Positions 1 to 6,191 of a stretch of DNA of 8,746 nt are shown piece after piece. Within the stretch, counting starts at the first letter, position 1. Each line of letters begins with the position of its first letter. Source of the DNA: an uncultured Rhodospirillaceae bacterium (GTDB taxonomy: Bacteria > Pseudomonadota > Alphaproteobacteria > RF32 > CAG-239); NCBI GenBank assembly GCA_900320035.1, contig ONQU01000005.1:1-8746 (forward strand), read 5' to 3'. The notes under the pieces are model-generated. The model saw nothing but the letters and a program-made list of their open reading frames with translations, made no database searches and was not told the DNA's origin. Both the position numbers and the translations under genes were made by a program.

Positions 1-491
1 AGCGCCGGCCGCCAAATACCTTCCTCGCCGTCACAATGACAATGTTCATTTTCGCACAGTTGCTCAATATTTACATTCGGTTGCGTATGTTTACGCCGCC
101 ACAAATAATCAATTACATAACCGCAAACAACGCCGCAACAAAACTTATAACCAATAATTTGCGCCATTAAAGCATAAGATGCACCGTTTGAAAATAGAAT
201 CGGCAATGTTTCATCGGAAGTCGTTAAATAAATGGCCATCAGAGTGCCAATACTGATCACACGCGCGGCATATAAGTTAGATGCGGCCGCAGCAAATCCA
301 CATTGCGGCAATGCCCCGCACAAACTGCCGATAAACGGTCCGCCGGCACCGGCTTTTTTCACCCATGTCGCTGTGCGCTCGGACATTTTCGCTTCCATAT
401 ATTCCAAAAAAAGATAGGTTATCAGTAAAAAAGGAAACAATTTCAAATTATCAATCAGAGTATCCGCTAAAATATCCCAAAAATCCATCAT
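1..491 (-). CDS. Putative heavy-metal/manganese exporter, ArsP_2-like (partial, N-terminal part)
   Basis: The reading frame starts at 491 and is still open at base 1, giving 163 residues of a protein whose C-terminal half lies outside the window. It resembles the 10-TM putative heavy-metal exporters (ArsP_2 family, often labelled arsenic efflux or putative manganese transporter). A first membrane segment at about residues 16-32 is followed by the family-like stretch LCGALPQCGFAAAASNLYA (57-75) and a TSDE motif (91-94). Two more hydrophobic segments lie at about 78-100 and 106-130. After them comes a hydrophilic loop, CENEHCHCDGEE (146-157), rich in Cys, His and acidic residues, which could bind metal. 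Two ATGs are in tandem (491 and 488). AGAGG lies 3 nt before the first and 6 nt before the second, so 488 may be the real start. The substrate is inferred from the family only. The gene follows the M16 gene on the same strand but is separated from it by a hairpin terminator. Confidence 0.8.
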   Translation of the reverse strand, partial: MMDFWDILADTLIDNLKLFPFLLITYLFLEYMEAKMSERTATWVKKAGAGGPFIGSLCGALPQCGFAAAASNLYAARVISIGTLMAIYLTTSDETLPILFSNGASYALMAQIIGYKFCCGVVCGYVIDYLWRRKHTQPNVNIEQLCENEHCHCDGEEGIWRPA

Positions 492-510
492 TGACCTCTA
501 TTTTAAAACC

Positions 511-542
511 AAAAAAGGAAACTGTAATATACAGTTTCCTTT
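511..542 (-). terminator. Rho-independent terminator after the M16 gene
   Basis: A perfect 13-bp stem (514-526 with 530-542) and a 3-nt loop sit directly after the M16 stop codon. Read on the minus strand, the stem runs into six T residues at 516-511. On the plus strand no T-run follows the stem, so it acts for the minus-strand gene. It lies 20 nt upstream of the exporter start, so exporter transcription needs either read-through or a promoter I cannot see in this short gap. Confidence 0.85.
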
Positions 543-549
543 CAAAAAG

Positions 550-1725
550 TCAAGCAAGTTGCATCTTCCTCAGCAACTCCTCCTTAGTGGAGTGGTAGTT
601 GCCATAGATGACGCACGTCATCTCGCTGGTGAAGATGTCAAGCGCCTTGTCGCGGACATCTTCGGCTGTGGTGCGCCATATATTGGCAATGCACTTGTTG
701 TTGTCATACTCGATGCCGCGCTTTAAGAGCAGCCAGGCGGCCTGTACCGAATGCGGCAAAGCTTCATTGCTGATAGCCAAACGCTCACTCATGGCACGCT
801 GCTTCGAAGTTTCGAGCCTACGGTCGGAAGCATCATCATAGGTAGCGCGTCGCACGTTCTCGCAGACAATGTCGATGGCCTTCGCAAAGTTATCTTGGCA
901 GATGCAGCTCACGCAAATGCGCAGCGTGCGGTAGCCAAAATAGCCGGCGATTTTAATCTCGGCAGCCACGGAAAGCGGTGCCAGGGCACGCTCCAAACGC
1001 GCCGAGAGCATACTCATCAACACGTTGGTCTCGGCAAAGTTTCCTGAGCGCGATACATCCCAACCGAACATCGCCACGTTGAGCATACCGTTACCGGGAA
1101 TCTCCTGATAACCACCGGTGTAGAGGTAGTTCTTGAGCGGAGTCTTCTCACCGGCAGGCAGGTTGCCAAACAGCTTGGTCGCCAGCTTCTCAAACTTAGC
1201 AAAGCCGAGTTCCGAGCCAACGAAGCTCAGAATGATGTTCTTGCCAACCAGCGCCTTGTCGATGTAGGCCTGCACATCATCAGCCTTCAGCGCCGACACT
1301 TTCTTGATGTATTCATCAGTGTCCCAAACCACCTTGTCTTGCCCGAACGCGGTGTGCTTGTAAGCCAACTTACACTGCCGCATCGGCACGCCGGCCAAGT
1401 CGTAGGTGTGCTGCACAATGTCTGATGTCGCCAGTTCCACCTCATAATCATCGATGGTCGGGTGAACACAAGCCAGCCACAGCTCATTGAGCTTCTTGCC
1501 CAGCTGGCTATTGGTACCGGCCGTGGTAAACGACGTGATGTTACCGCCGTAAACAGCTTGTAACTCACCGCGCGCCTGCCGACTGACGATGTTTTCATAC
1601 ACTGCAGCCAAGCCGAGCTTTTCCTCAGTCTGATGTCCGCCACCAAAGGTCAGAGAAACCTCAAAACCACTCTCGTTACTTACATGGCCGACTAAAGTCA
1701 CGCCATTAGCTAAAGTCTTTTTCAT
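550..1725 (-). CDS. M16 (pitrilysin/insulinase-like) family protein, probably catalytically inactive
   Basis: The protein has 391 residues, the usual length of a single M16 unit, and no signal peptide, so it is probably cytoplasmic. The N-terminus has the family pattern (LANGV at 5-9, then a beta strand). The central stretch SFVGSELGFAKFEKLATKLF matches the end of the first M16 domain, and the second domain follows to the C-terminus. The zinc motif HxxEH is expected after a GLA-type lead-in, but the sequence at 38-46 is GLAAVYENI. Both His ligands are replaced (Ala41, Asn45) and only Glu44 remains, so peptidase activity is unlikely. M16 proteins often work as pairs of one active and one inactive subunit, but no active partner is in this window. 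The start at 1725 has a weak ribosome site (AAAAGG only 3 nt away) but fits the family N-terminus. The gene is much more GC-rich than most of the window; 961-1020, for example, has 38 G/C of 60. Confidence 0.8.
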   Translation of the reverse strand: MKKTLANGVTLVGHVSNESGFEVSLTFGGGHQTEEKLGLAAVYENIVSRQARGELQAVYGGNITSFTTAGTNSQLGKKLNELWLACVHPTIDDYEVELATSDIVQHTYDLAGVPMRQCKLAYKHTAFGQDKVVWDTDEYIKKVSALKADDVQAYIDKALVGKNIILSFVGSELGFAKFEKLATKLFGNLPAGEKTPLKNYLYTGGYQEIPGNGMLNVAMFGWDVSRSGNFAETNVLMSMLSARLERALAPLSVAAEIKIAGYFGYRTLRICVSCICQDNFAKAIDIVCENVRRATYDDASDRRLETSKQRAMSERLAISNEALPHSVQAAWLLLKRGIEYDNNKCIANIWRTTAEDVRDKALDIFTSEMTCVIYGNYHSTKEELLRKMQLA

Positions 1726-1778
1726 AAGCCTTTTGTTTTTTTGTTAATAATAGTGAAAATTATACGAAATATACCCTA

Positions 1779-1807
1779 TATATACCCTTGTTTTTTTCTT
1801 TTGTCAA
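1779..1807 (-). promoter_or_regulatory. Sigma70-type promoter of the M16 gene
   Basis: On the minus strand, a perfect -35 TTGACA (1807-1802) is followed by a 17-nt spacer and TATATA (1784-1779). Transcription would start near 1772, giving a leader of about 47 nt. A second TATAAT at 1764-1759 lacks a matching -35. Confidence 0.65.
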
Positions 1808-1884
1808 CTATTAATATTAAAATTTAACCAACCAGTCGCAAACATCGCCGGCGCTGAATATATAGTATCAAAAGTTTTTTCTTT

Positions 1885-1912
1885 TTGACATCTCGCATTT
1901 TGCGGTGATAAT
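1885..1912 (+). promoter_or_regulatory. Sigma70-type promoter of the MIF-like gene
   Basis: TTGACA (1885-1890), a 16-nt spacer and GATAAT (1907-1912) lie 36 nt before the ATG at 1948. The ribosome site AAGGAG (1935-1940) is 7 nt from the ATG. This promoter diverges from the M16 promoter, with roughly 80 nt between them. Confidence 0.65.
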
Positions 1913-1947
1913 TAAAGCAACTGATATTTTTATAAAGGAGATAAAAA

Positions 1948-2292
1948 ATGCCGTACATTGAAGCAAAAATGAGTATTAAACTGGACGCAAGCCAAAAAGA
2001 TGACCTGCAAAAGAAACTGACCGGTGCTGTTTCCGCCGCGTTCGGTAAGCCGAAAGCCTACATTATGGCAAACATTGAGGATGATAAAGCGCTGTACATG
2101 GCTGAACGGAAGCTCGAAAAAGGTGCTTACATCGCTATCCGGTTGCTGGGCTCGGCATCTAAATCGGCGTGTCAGGGCTTGACCGGCGCGATTTGCAACA
2201 TTTTGCAAAGCGACTACGGAATTCCGAGCGCAAATGTGTATGTAACTTATCATCCGGCCGACCTCTGGGGCTGGAACGGGAGTATGTTCTAA
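1948..2292 (+). CDS. Macrophage migration inhibitory factor (MIF)-like tautomerase
   Basis: The 114-residue protein matches the MIF/D-dopachrome tautomerase branch of the tautomerase superfamily in length and pattern. It begins MP, so removal of Met exposes Pro as the N-terminal catalytic base. GKPKAYI (33-39) corresponds to the GKPPQYI segment of animal MIF, VYVTYH (96-101) to VYINYY, and the C-terminal WGWNGSMF to VGWNNSTF. Such enzymes are trimers that interconvert keto and enol forms of phenylpyruvate-like compounds; the physiological substrate in bacteria is usually unknown. No signal peptide is present. The CxxC redox motif of vertebrate MIF is absent. The start is well supported by AAGGAG 7 nt upstream and by the need for Pro2. 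The gene is transcribed alone, divergently from the M16 gene, and shares that gene's higher GC content. I see no convincing terminator after it. Confidence 0.88.
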   Translation: MPYIEAKMSIKLDASQKDDLQKKLTGAVSAAFGKPKAYIMANIEDDKALYMAERKLEKGAYIAIRLLGSASKSACQGLTGAICNILQSDYGIPSANVYVTYHPADLWGWNGSMF

Positions 2293-2588
2293 GGATATTT
2301 TTGTTGTAAAACAACTGTAAAGATTATCTGAAACGGGTTGAAAATTTACTTTTTTACATATTTTTGTTTGTTACACTCTCATAGCAGTAATAAAACATGA
2401 AGAAATCAAAAGAGATAGGTCTACTCCGTGGTTTCAGAAACGGATAGATTATTGGACGTCCGAGGATAATATTACGCCGGACTTCAACAAGTTTTTCAGC
2501 AGGTAATTTGCTTCATATTTGCGAAAAAGGCAAACCTTATCCAGATACATGTTTCAACTTTAATGTTGAATACAGGTACAAGATACAT
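2293..2588. other. Intergenic gap with a possible gene remnant
   Basis: This stretch lies between the converging ends of the MIF-like gene and preA and contains no clear gene. On the plus strand, 2342-2506 is open for 54 codons, ends in TAA and has no ATG. Its end reads WTSEDNITPDFNKFFSR, which looks protein-like but is not one I recognise, so it may be the tail of a decayed gene. A 6-bp inverted repeat TTCAAC/GTTGAA (2553-2570) is too weak to call as a terminator. The 8-mer AGATACAT occurs twice (2533-2540, 2581-2588). Confidence 0.3.
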
Positions 2589-3767
2589 TTATTTCATTTT
2601 GATAGCTGATTTAGCGCATATATGCGAGCATAATGAGCAGCCAACGCAGGCGGTTTTATCAAGCACAATATGTCCGTCTCTCAGAGACAACGCACTATGC
2701 TCAGATTCAGCGCAAATTGTTACGCATTTGCCGCATTTGGCACACATTGCGTCATCAATATGAGGATAAACCTGTTTTTGCTTATTCAAAGTTTCATGTG
2801 CCGATAAGTTGGCAATCGCACGATTTTTTAAATCTGCTGGGCTATTCAAACCTTTGCTTTCCAAATAATTCAATAATCCCTTTTTCATCGCCTCAATAAT
2901 TGCATAGCCGTTTACCATAACTTCGGTGCAAACCTGTACAACATCAGCCCCCACACACATATATTCAACCGCATCGTGCCATGTGGCAACACCACCGATA
3001 CCTAAAATCGGCAAATTGCTATTCTGGCGAATCTGTGCCACACAGCGCAAACCAATCGGTTTTACAGCAATTCCTGAATATCCGCCAAACGTCGATTTGC
3101 CATTAACATTCGGCAGCGGCTCAAAAGTATCTAAATCGACACCCATCAGCGATTGCACGGTGTTGATTGCCGCCAAACCATCGGCTCCGGCGTCTTCAAC
3201 CGCTTTTGCAATTTCAACAATATTGCTGACATTCGGCGAAAGTTTAACAAATACCGGCTTTTGTGCAACTTCCATTACCCATTTTGTTATCGTTGCCGAT
3301 ATTTCCGGATGCGTACCGATTGCCATACCGATACCTTTTTCCGGCATACCGTGCGGACAAGAGAAATTTAACTCAAAAGCGTCTATTTCGGAATTATTAA
3401 ATGTTTTTACCAAGTTTTGCCATTCTTCTTTAGCCACCGGTGCCATTATGCTGGCAATTTGCACTTTTGTCGGGTGTTTTTGCCGTAAATATTTTATGCC
3501 GTCAAGCCATTGTTGCACAGTTAAATGGCTCAAAAGTTCAATATTTTCCAAACCGCACACTTTATTGCCGACCTTCCAAGTGGCATAGCGTTGGGAAGCC
3601 TCAATCATTTCCAAATTATCGGGCGTTATAGTCTTAAATACGGCACCGCCCCAACCGAGTTCAAATGCCTTATCTATGCTTTCTATTTTTGCTGTCGGCG
3701 GCGCAGAAGCCAATATAAACGGGTTTTCAAAATCTATTCCGAGAACTTTTGTTTTTAATGTAGCCAT
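2589..3767 (-). CDS. preA: NAD(P)-dependent dihydropyrimidine dehydrogenase, PreA-type subunit
   Basis: The 392-residue protein resembles E. coli PreA (411 aa), which with PreT reduces uracil and thymine to the dihydropyrimidines. Residues 1 to about 310 form the FMN-binding TIM barrel of the dihydroorotate dehydrogenase class. Family landmarks include GWGGAVFKTI (38-47), the active-site NFSCPHG (134-140), VKLSPNVSNI, AAINTV, NGKSTFGGYSG and the phosphate-binding GIGGV. The C-terminal ferredoxin domain has two [4Fe-4S] sets, Cys342/345/348/352 and Cys374/377/380/384. The last Cys of each set is followed by Ala rather than the usual Pro. I chose the ATG at 3767, with AGGA 8 nt upstream, over a GTG at 3788 that would abut the cupin stop. 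The gene follows the cupin gene by 21 nt and is probably co-transcribed with it. No preT lies next to it, so its electron donor and exact substrate are open. Confidence 0.87.
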   Translation of the reverse strand: MATLKTKVLGIDFENPFILASAPPTAKIESIDKAFELGWGGAVFKTITPDNLEMIEASQRYATWKVGNKVCGLENIELLSHLTVQQWLDGIKYLRQKHPTKVQIASIMAPVAKEEWQNLVKTFNNSEIDAFELNFSCPHGMPEKGIGMAIGTHPEISATITKWVMEVAQKPVFVKLSPNVSNIVEIAKAVEDAGADGLAAINTVQSLMGVDLDTFEPLPNVNGKSTFGGYSGIAVKPIGLRCVAQIRQNSNLPILGIGGVATWHDAVEYMCVGADVVQVCTEVMVNGYAIIEAMKKGLLNYLESKGLNSPADLKNRAIANLSAHETLNKQKQVYPHIDDAMCAKCGKCVTICAESEHSALSLRDGHIVLDKTACVGCSLCSHICAKSAIKMK

Positions 3768-3788
3768 GTTAAATATCCTAAATTTCAC

Positions 3789-4199
3789 CTATTCTTTGGC
3801 AATACTCAGCGGATTTTCCTTATCGCCGACATAAGTTACAACGATTTCAGCGTCTTCGGAACCGGTGCTTTCGCCATAGTGCCAAATATCCACCAATTCA
3901 ACAATCGGATCACCCGGGTGTAAAACCAATACACCGCCGTCTTCCGAGCGCACGGTCAATTCACCTTTGGTTAAATACCCAATATTCAAAATCGGATGTT
4001 TGTGCATTGCTAATTTTTCACCGGCAGGAATGGTAATCCGAAGCATAGTTATTTGCGGATGGTCAATGTGAATAGGCTTAATCGCTTGCTTATTCCAATG
4101 AGAATCCGTCTGAATAACAGTCTCAGAATTAGCAGCATAAGCCTCCGATGAAAGCAGAACACCGACAGTTAAAAATAAATATTGCATATATCTTCTCAT
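3789..4199 (-). CDS. Exported cupin-domain protein
   Basis: The 136-residue protein begins with a Sec signal peptide (RRYMQYLFLTVGVLLSS, probable cleavage after AYA at 20-22), so it should act in the periplasm. The mature part is one small cupin barrel. Motif 1 has His66 and His68, with Asn72 where the canonical Glu ligand stands. Motif 2 supplies His107 (IWHYGES). A metal site of three His is therefore plausible, but the catalysed reaction or ligand cannot be told. The ATG at 4199 is chosen because AAAGGA lies 6 nt upstream; a TTG at 4214 would swallow that ribosome site. The gene is first in a two-gene unit with preA, whose ATG lies 21 nt beyond the cupin stop (TAG). A TATAAT at 4227-4222 is a possible -10, without a good -35. 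Confidence 0.8.
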   Translation of the reverse strand: MRRYMQYLFLTVGVLLSSEAYAANSETVIQTDSHWNKQAIKPIHIDHPQITMLRITIPAGEKLAMHKHPILNIGYLTKGELTVRSEDGGVLVLHPGDPIVELVDIWHYGESTGSEDAEIVVTYVGDKENPLSIAKE

Positions 4200-4309
4200 A
4201 ATACGTCCTTTCAATTGAAAAATTATATGTTATTGTAAATAAAATTTTTTCGTTTGCAAGTATTTACTTAACTCTATAAATATAAGTTTTTTACATTTCA
4301 TAACAGTTG

Positions 4310-4346
4310 TTGACATTTAAGCGTGTGTATTATAACGTGATATATA
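4310..4346 (+). promoter_or_regulatory. Probable promoter region of the Bor-like gene
   Basis: TTGACA at 4310-4315 is followed after 15 nt, which is short, by TATAAC (4331-4336). An extended -10 of the form TG-N-TATATA (4338-4346) lies a little further on and would place the start near 4353. Which one is used cannot be decided by eye. The region lies between divergent genes (cupin and lipoprotein). Confidence 0.45.
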
Positions 4347-4373
4347 CTAATAATCCAACGGAGAGGACTGTAT

Positions 4374-4673
4374 ATGAAAAAAATTCTAATTTGTGTCTGT
4401 CTTGCTTTAACGCTTTCCGCTTGCGGCAGTGACCACATTATGCGTTTTGATCTTAATCCGCAACAAGAATTAAATACCAAACCGGAATATGAAGGCAAAA
4501 GCCACTTTTTCTTATGGGGAATGTGGCAAAAAACGAATTATAACTTAGTTAACGTATGCCCGGTGAATGGTATTAAAGCAATAGACACCTATTGGACATT
4601 TTACGATTCCCTCATGGGTGGTCTAACCATGGGAATTTATGCACCGGAAAGTTATTCAATTTATTGTAACTAA
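4374..4673 (+). CDS. Bor/Iss-like lipoprotein
   Basis: The 99-residue protein has a lipoprotein signal peptide with lipobox LSAC; Cys17 would be lipidated. Gly at +2 lets it go on to the outer membrane. The mature part lines up with the lambda Bor/Iss family: SHFFLWGMWQK matches HHFFVSGIGQE, NVCPVNGIKAID matches the KICGGAENVVKTE region, and GGLTMGIYAPESYSIYCN matches LGFITLGIYTPLEARVYCSQ. Bor proteins are small surface lipoproteins linked in enterobacteria to serum resistance, but what they do elsewhere is unknown. The ribosome site GAGAGG (4361-4366) is 7 nt from the ATG. The gene stands alone, with its own promoter region and a strong terminator. No phage genes are nearby, so this looks like a resident chromosomal copy. 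Confidence 0.8.
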   Translation: MKKILICVCLALTLSACGSDHIMRFDLNPQQELNTKPEYEGKSHFFLWGMWQKTNYNLVNVCPVNGIKAIDTYWTFYDSLMGGLTMGIYAPESYSIYCN

Positions 4674-4690
4674 TCTTGAAATTTTTATTT

Positions 4691-4729
4691 AAGAGCATAG
4701 CAATCTGTATTGTTATGCTCTTTTTCTTT
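4691..4729 (+). terminator. Rho-independent terminator of the Bor-like gene
   Basis: A 14-bp stem with one G·T pair (4691-4704 with 4709-4722) and a 4-nt loop is followed by TTTCTTT. On the minus strand an A-rich run follows the stem, so it is not a good terminator for the converging DUF1648-like gene. Confidence 0.85.
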
Positions 4730-5276
4730 AATCTTTTTTAGTGTCGGCTTTTAATACTTTTAAATCGGAGCGAAATTCAATAATGAGTACAATCTGCCAA
4801 AACAGGAATATTAGTGTCACAATATCATCACACATTGGACCCTCAATAATATCGACAAGCGCAAAAATATAGCCTTGCTCCGTTGTCACAAAAAGCATAG
4901 CTGTTTCCCATGCAAACATAGAAAATCGTTTATTTATAATCGGAATCAAGTTATTATTTTCATCATAAACAATATTGTGAACACGCTTTATCTTGTATGA
5001 GAAATACTTTATTATAAATACAAAAATACAAATAAATATTTGGAAAAGAAGATTATACCATATCCATATTTTCTCGCAAATATTATTGGGCGTGCCTGAA
5101 AAATCATAATCATATTGAATCATATTCGGAATAGAATTCCAATTCATATAATACATTGCAATTTCTATAATAAGCACACAAAAAGTTATGATTATTGATA
5201 AAATGGTTCTAAACTTGATTCCTTGTACTGTTTTTCCGGATATAAATAGTTTGATAAATTGTATTAAAGATGACAT
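4728..5276 (-). CDS. DUF1648-like membrane protein
   Basis: The protein has 182 residues from the ATG at 5276. It has about four membrane segments: roughly 24-44, 68-92, a weaker one near 122-145, and one near 151-170. Right after the first comes WNSIPNMIQYDYDFSGTPNN (46-65), which matches the typical DUF1648 element (P..IP.HF...G.P). The family's function is not established; some members are linked to envelope or bacteriocin-type immunity functions. The gene is very AT-rich; 4981-5040 has only 11 G/C of 60. The start is uncertain. A TTG at 5303 has GAGAGG 4 nt upstream. The best ribosome site (AAAGGAG, 5334-5328) serves an ATG at 5320 in another frame, which runs 18 codons and stops at 5264. 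A TATAAT at 5358-5353 is a likely -10 for this gene. Confidence 0.65.
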   Translation of the reverse strand: MSSLIQFIKLFISGKTVQGIKFRTILSIIITFCVLIIEIAMYYMNWNSIPNMIQYDYDFSGTPNNICEKIWIWYNLLFQIFICIFVFIIKYFSYKIKRVHNIVYDENNNLIPIINKRFSMFAWETAMLFVTTEQGYIFALVDIIEGPMCDDIVTLIFLFWQIVLIIEFRSDLKVLKADTKKD

Positions 5277-5374
5277 ATTTTCTTCTGCCTCATAAATCTG
5301 CAATTAACCTCTCTTGCCATAATTATTCTCCTTTAATAACTCAGCGCTCTCTATTATACGAAAGCACATTCCAA

Positions 5375-6070
5375 TTATATTCCTGTGGCATATTGTTCTA
5401 ATAAATCTTTCCAAACTTGCGGGGCATCAACTTCATCAAAGTAAGTTTTTAAGAAATTGACCAGCGTTTTATGCTTTTCGCGCAAACATTTGCGTCCGGG
5501 TTCGGTTAAAGCCATGTCTCGCAAATGAAACAACTTATCAAAAAAATGGTTTACGACCGGACAACATTTTATTTGTTTATACTTTTCGGCATTCATTTCT
5601 GAAGGAAGATAATCCGGATCAAAAAACGGTTCTGCTCCATTAGAACGGTAAGCGCGATATTCGATGCAACGAATAACGCCGATTAAACCGGTTGCGTCAG
5701 CCATATCGGCATCAGAAACAATTTTTCCTTCTAAACAATTCGGCACGATTCCGTTCAATCTTTTGCTGTAGCCAATTGTTTTAACAATTTCAAGGCATTT
5801 GTCGGCAAAAGTGCTGTCAAATTCTGAACTTGCTAATATACGTCGGGTATTGGTTAATAATCGCGCACTTTCTTCGCCAAATAATTTATAATCATCGCAA
5901 TCATGCAATAGGGCAGCGGCCGCAACTAAATCACGATTAGCTTCCGGAATTTCATCACAGAAAGTCATCGCTGTGTGATAAACTCGAAAAACATGCTTAT
6001 CATCATGTCCGCTAAGATCTTTACCCAATAACTCGGAAACAGATTTTTTAATATACTCAATACCTGCCAT
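5375..6070 (-). CDS. HD-domain metal-dependent phosphohydrolase-like protein
   Basis: The 231-residue protein has the HD superfamily ligand pattern: GHDDKHVFRV with His26, then LLHDCDD with His56-Asp57, then VSDADMADATG with Asp120. Asp120 is followed by the IGVIRCIEY stretch seen in YedJ/YpgQ-like soluble HD hydrolases, some of which cleave nucleotide pyrophosphates. The C-terminal third is helical with no further domain that I recognise. The true substrate is unknown, but a phosphate ester or nucleotide is likely from the family. The start has AAGGA 8 nt upstream. The promoter lies in the 38-nt repeat that ends 35 nt before the ATG. The gene follows the ADP-ribosylglycohydrolase on the same strand but has its own copy of that promoter and a possible terminator in between. 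No terminator is visible after its stop. Confidence 0.82.
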   Translation of the reverse strand: MAGIEYIKKSVSELLGKDLSGHDDKHVFRVYHTAMTFCDEIPEANRDLVAAAALLHDCDDYKLFGEESARLLTNTRRILASSEFDSTFADKCLEIVKTIGYSKRLNGIVPNCLEGKIVSDADMADATGLIGVIRCIEYRAYRSNGAEPFFDPDYLPSEMNAEKYKQIKCCPVVNHFFDKLFHLRDMALTEPGRKCLREKHKTLVNFLKTYFDEVDAPQVWKDLLEQYATGI

Positions 6071-6105
6071 ATATAATATCCTTTTATTAAGTTATAAGCA
6101 ACCGC

Positions 6106-6143
6106 ATTTAATCAAAAATCTACCTCAATATCAAGATATTTTA
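6106..6143 (-). repeat. 38-nt exact repeat, copy 1: promoter with palindrome, upstream of the HD gene
   Basis: Identical over 38 nt to 7016-7053. On the minus strand it holds -35 TTGATA (6134-6129), a 17-nt spacer and TTAAAT (6111-6106) as -10. A perfect palindrome AATATCTTGATATT (6140-6127) covers the -35 box. The repeat ends exactly 35 nt before the start codon. Promoter and operator roles are inferred from layout. Confidence 0.7.
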
Positions 6144-6148
6144 TCGGC

Positions 6149-6191
6149 AAAAATTAAGTTTAAATATTCAAACGTGTCTTATTCAAGCTTA
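6149..6191 (-). terminator. Possible terminator after the ADP-ribosylglycohydrolase gene
   Basis: On the minus strand a 12-bp AT-rich stem with one mismatch and one G·T pair (6191-6180 with 6166-6155) begins at the stop codon. It has a 13-nt loop and is followed by ATTTTT. The stem is weak, so this is a tentative call. Confidence 0.35.

Noticed and set aside
751..1047. Plus-strand frames inside the M16 gene, including 751-1047 and 608-841
   Set aside because: They are antisense to a clear M16-fold protein, lack ribosome sites and arise from the GC-rich codon pattern.
2553..2570. Hairpin TTCAAC/GTTGAA as the preA terminator
   Set aside because: Only 6 bp, AT-rich, and no T-run follows on either strand.
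2926..3588. A 220-codon plus-strand frame opposite preA
   Set aside because: It lies wholly antisense to a well-conserved PreA protein, resembles no family and has no ribosome site.
3768..3788. GTG at 3788 as the preA start
   Set aside because: The ATG at 3767 has AGGA at good spacing and matches the family N-terminus; the GTG merely abuts the cupin stop.
4691..4722. Bidirectional terminator serving the DUF1648-like gene too
   Set aside because: On the minus strand the stem is followed by A-rich sequence, not a T-run.
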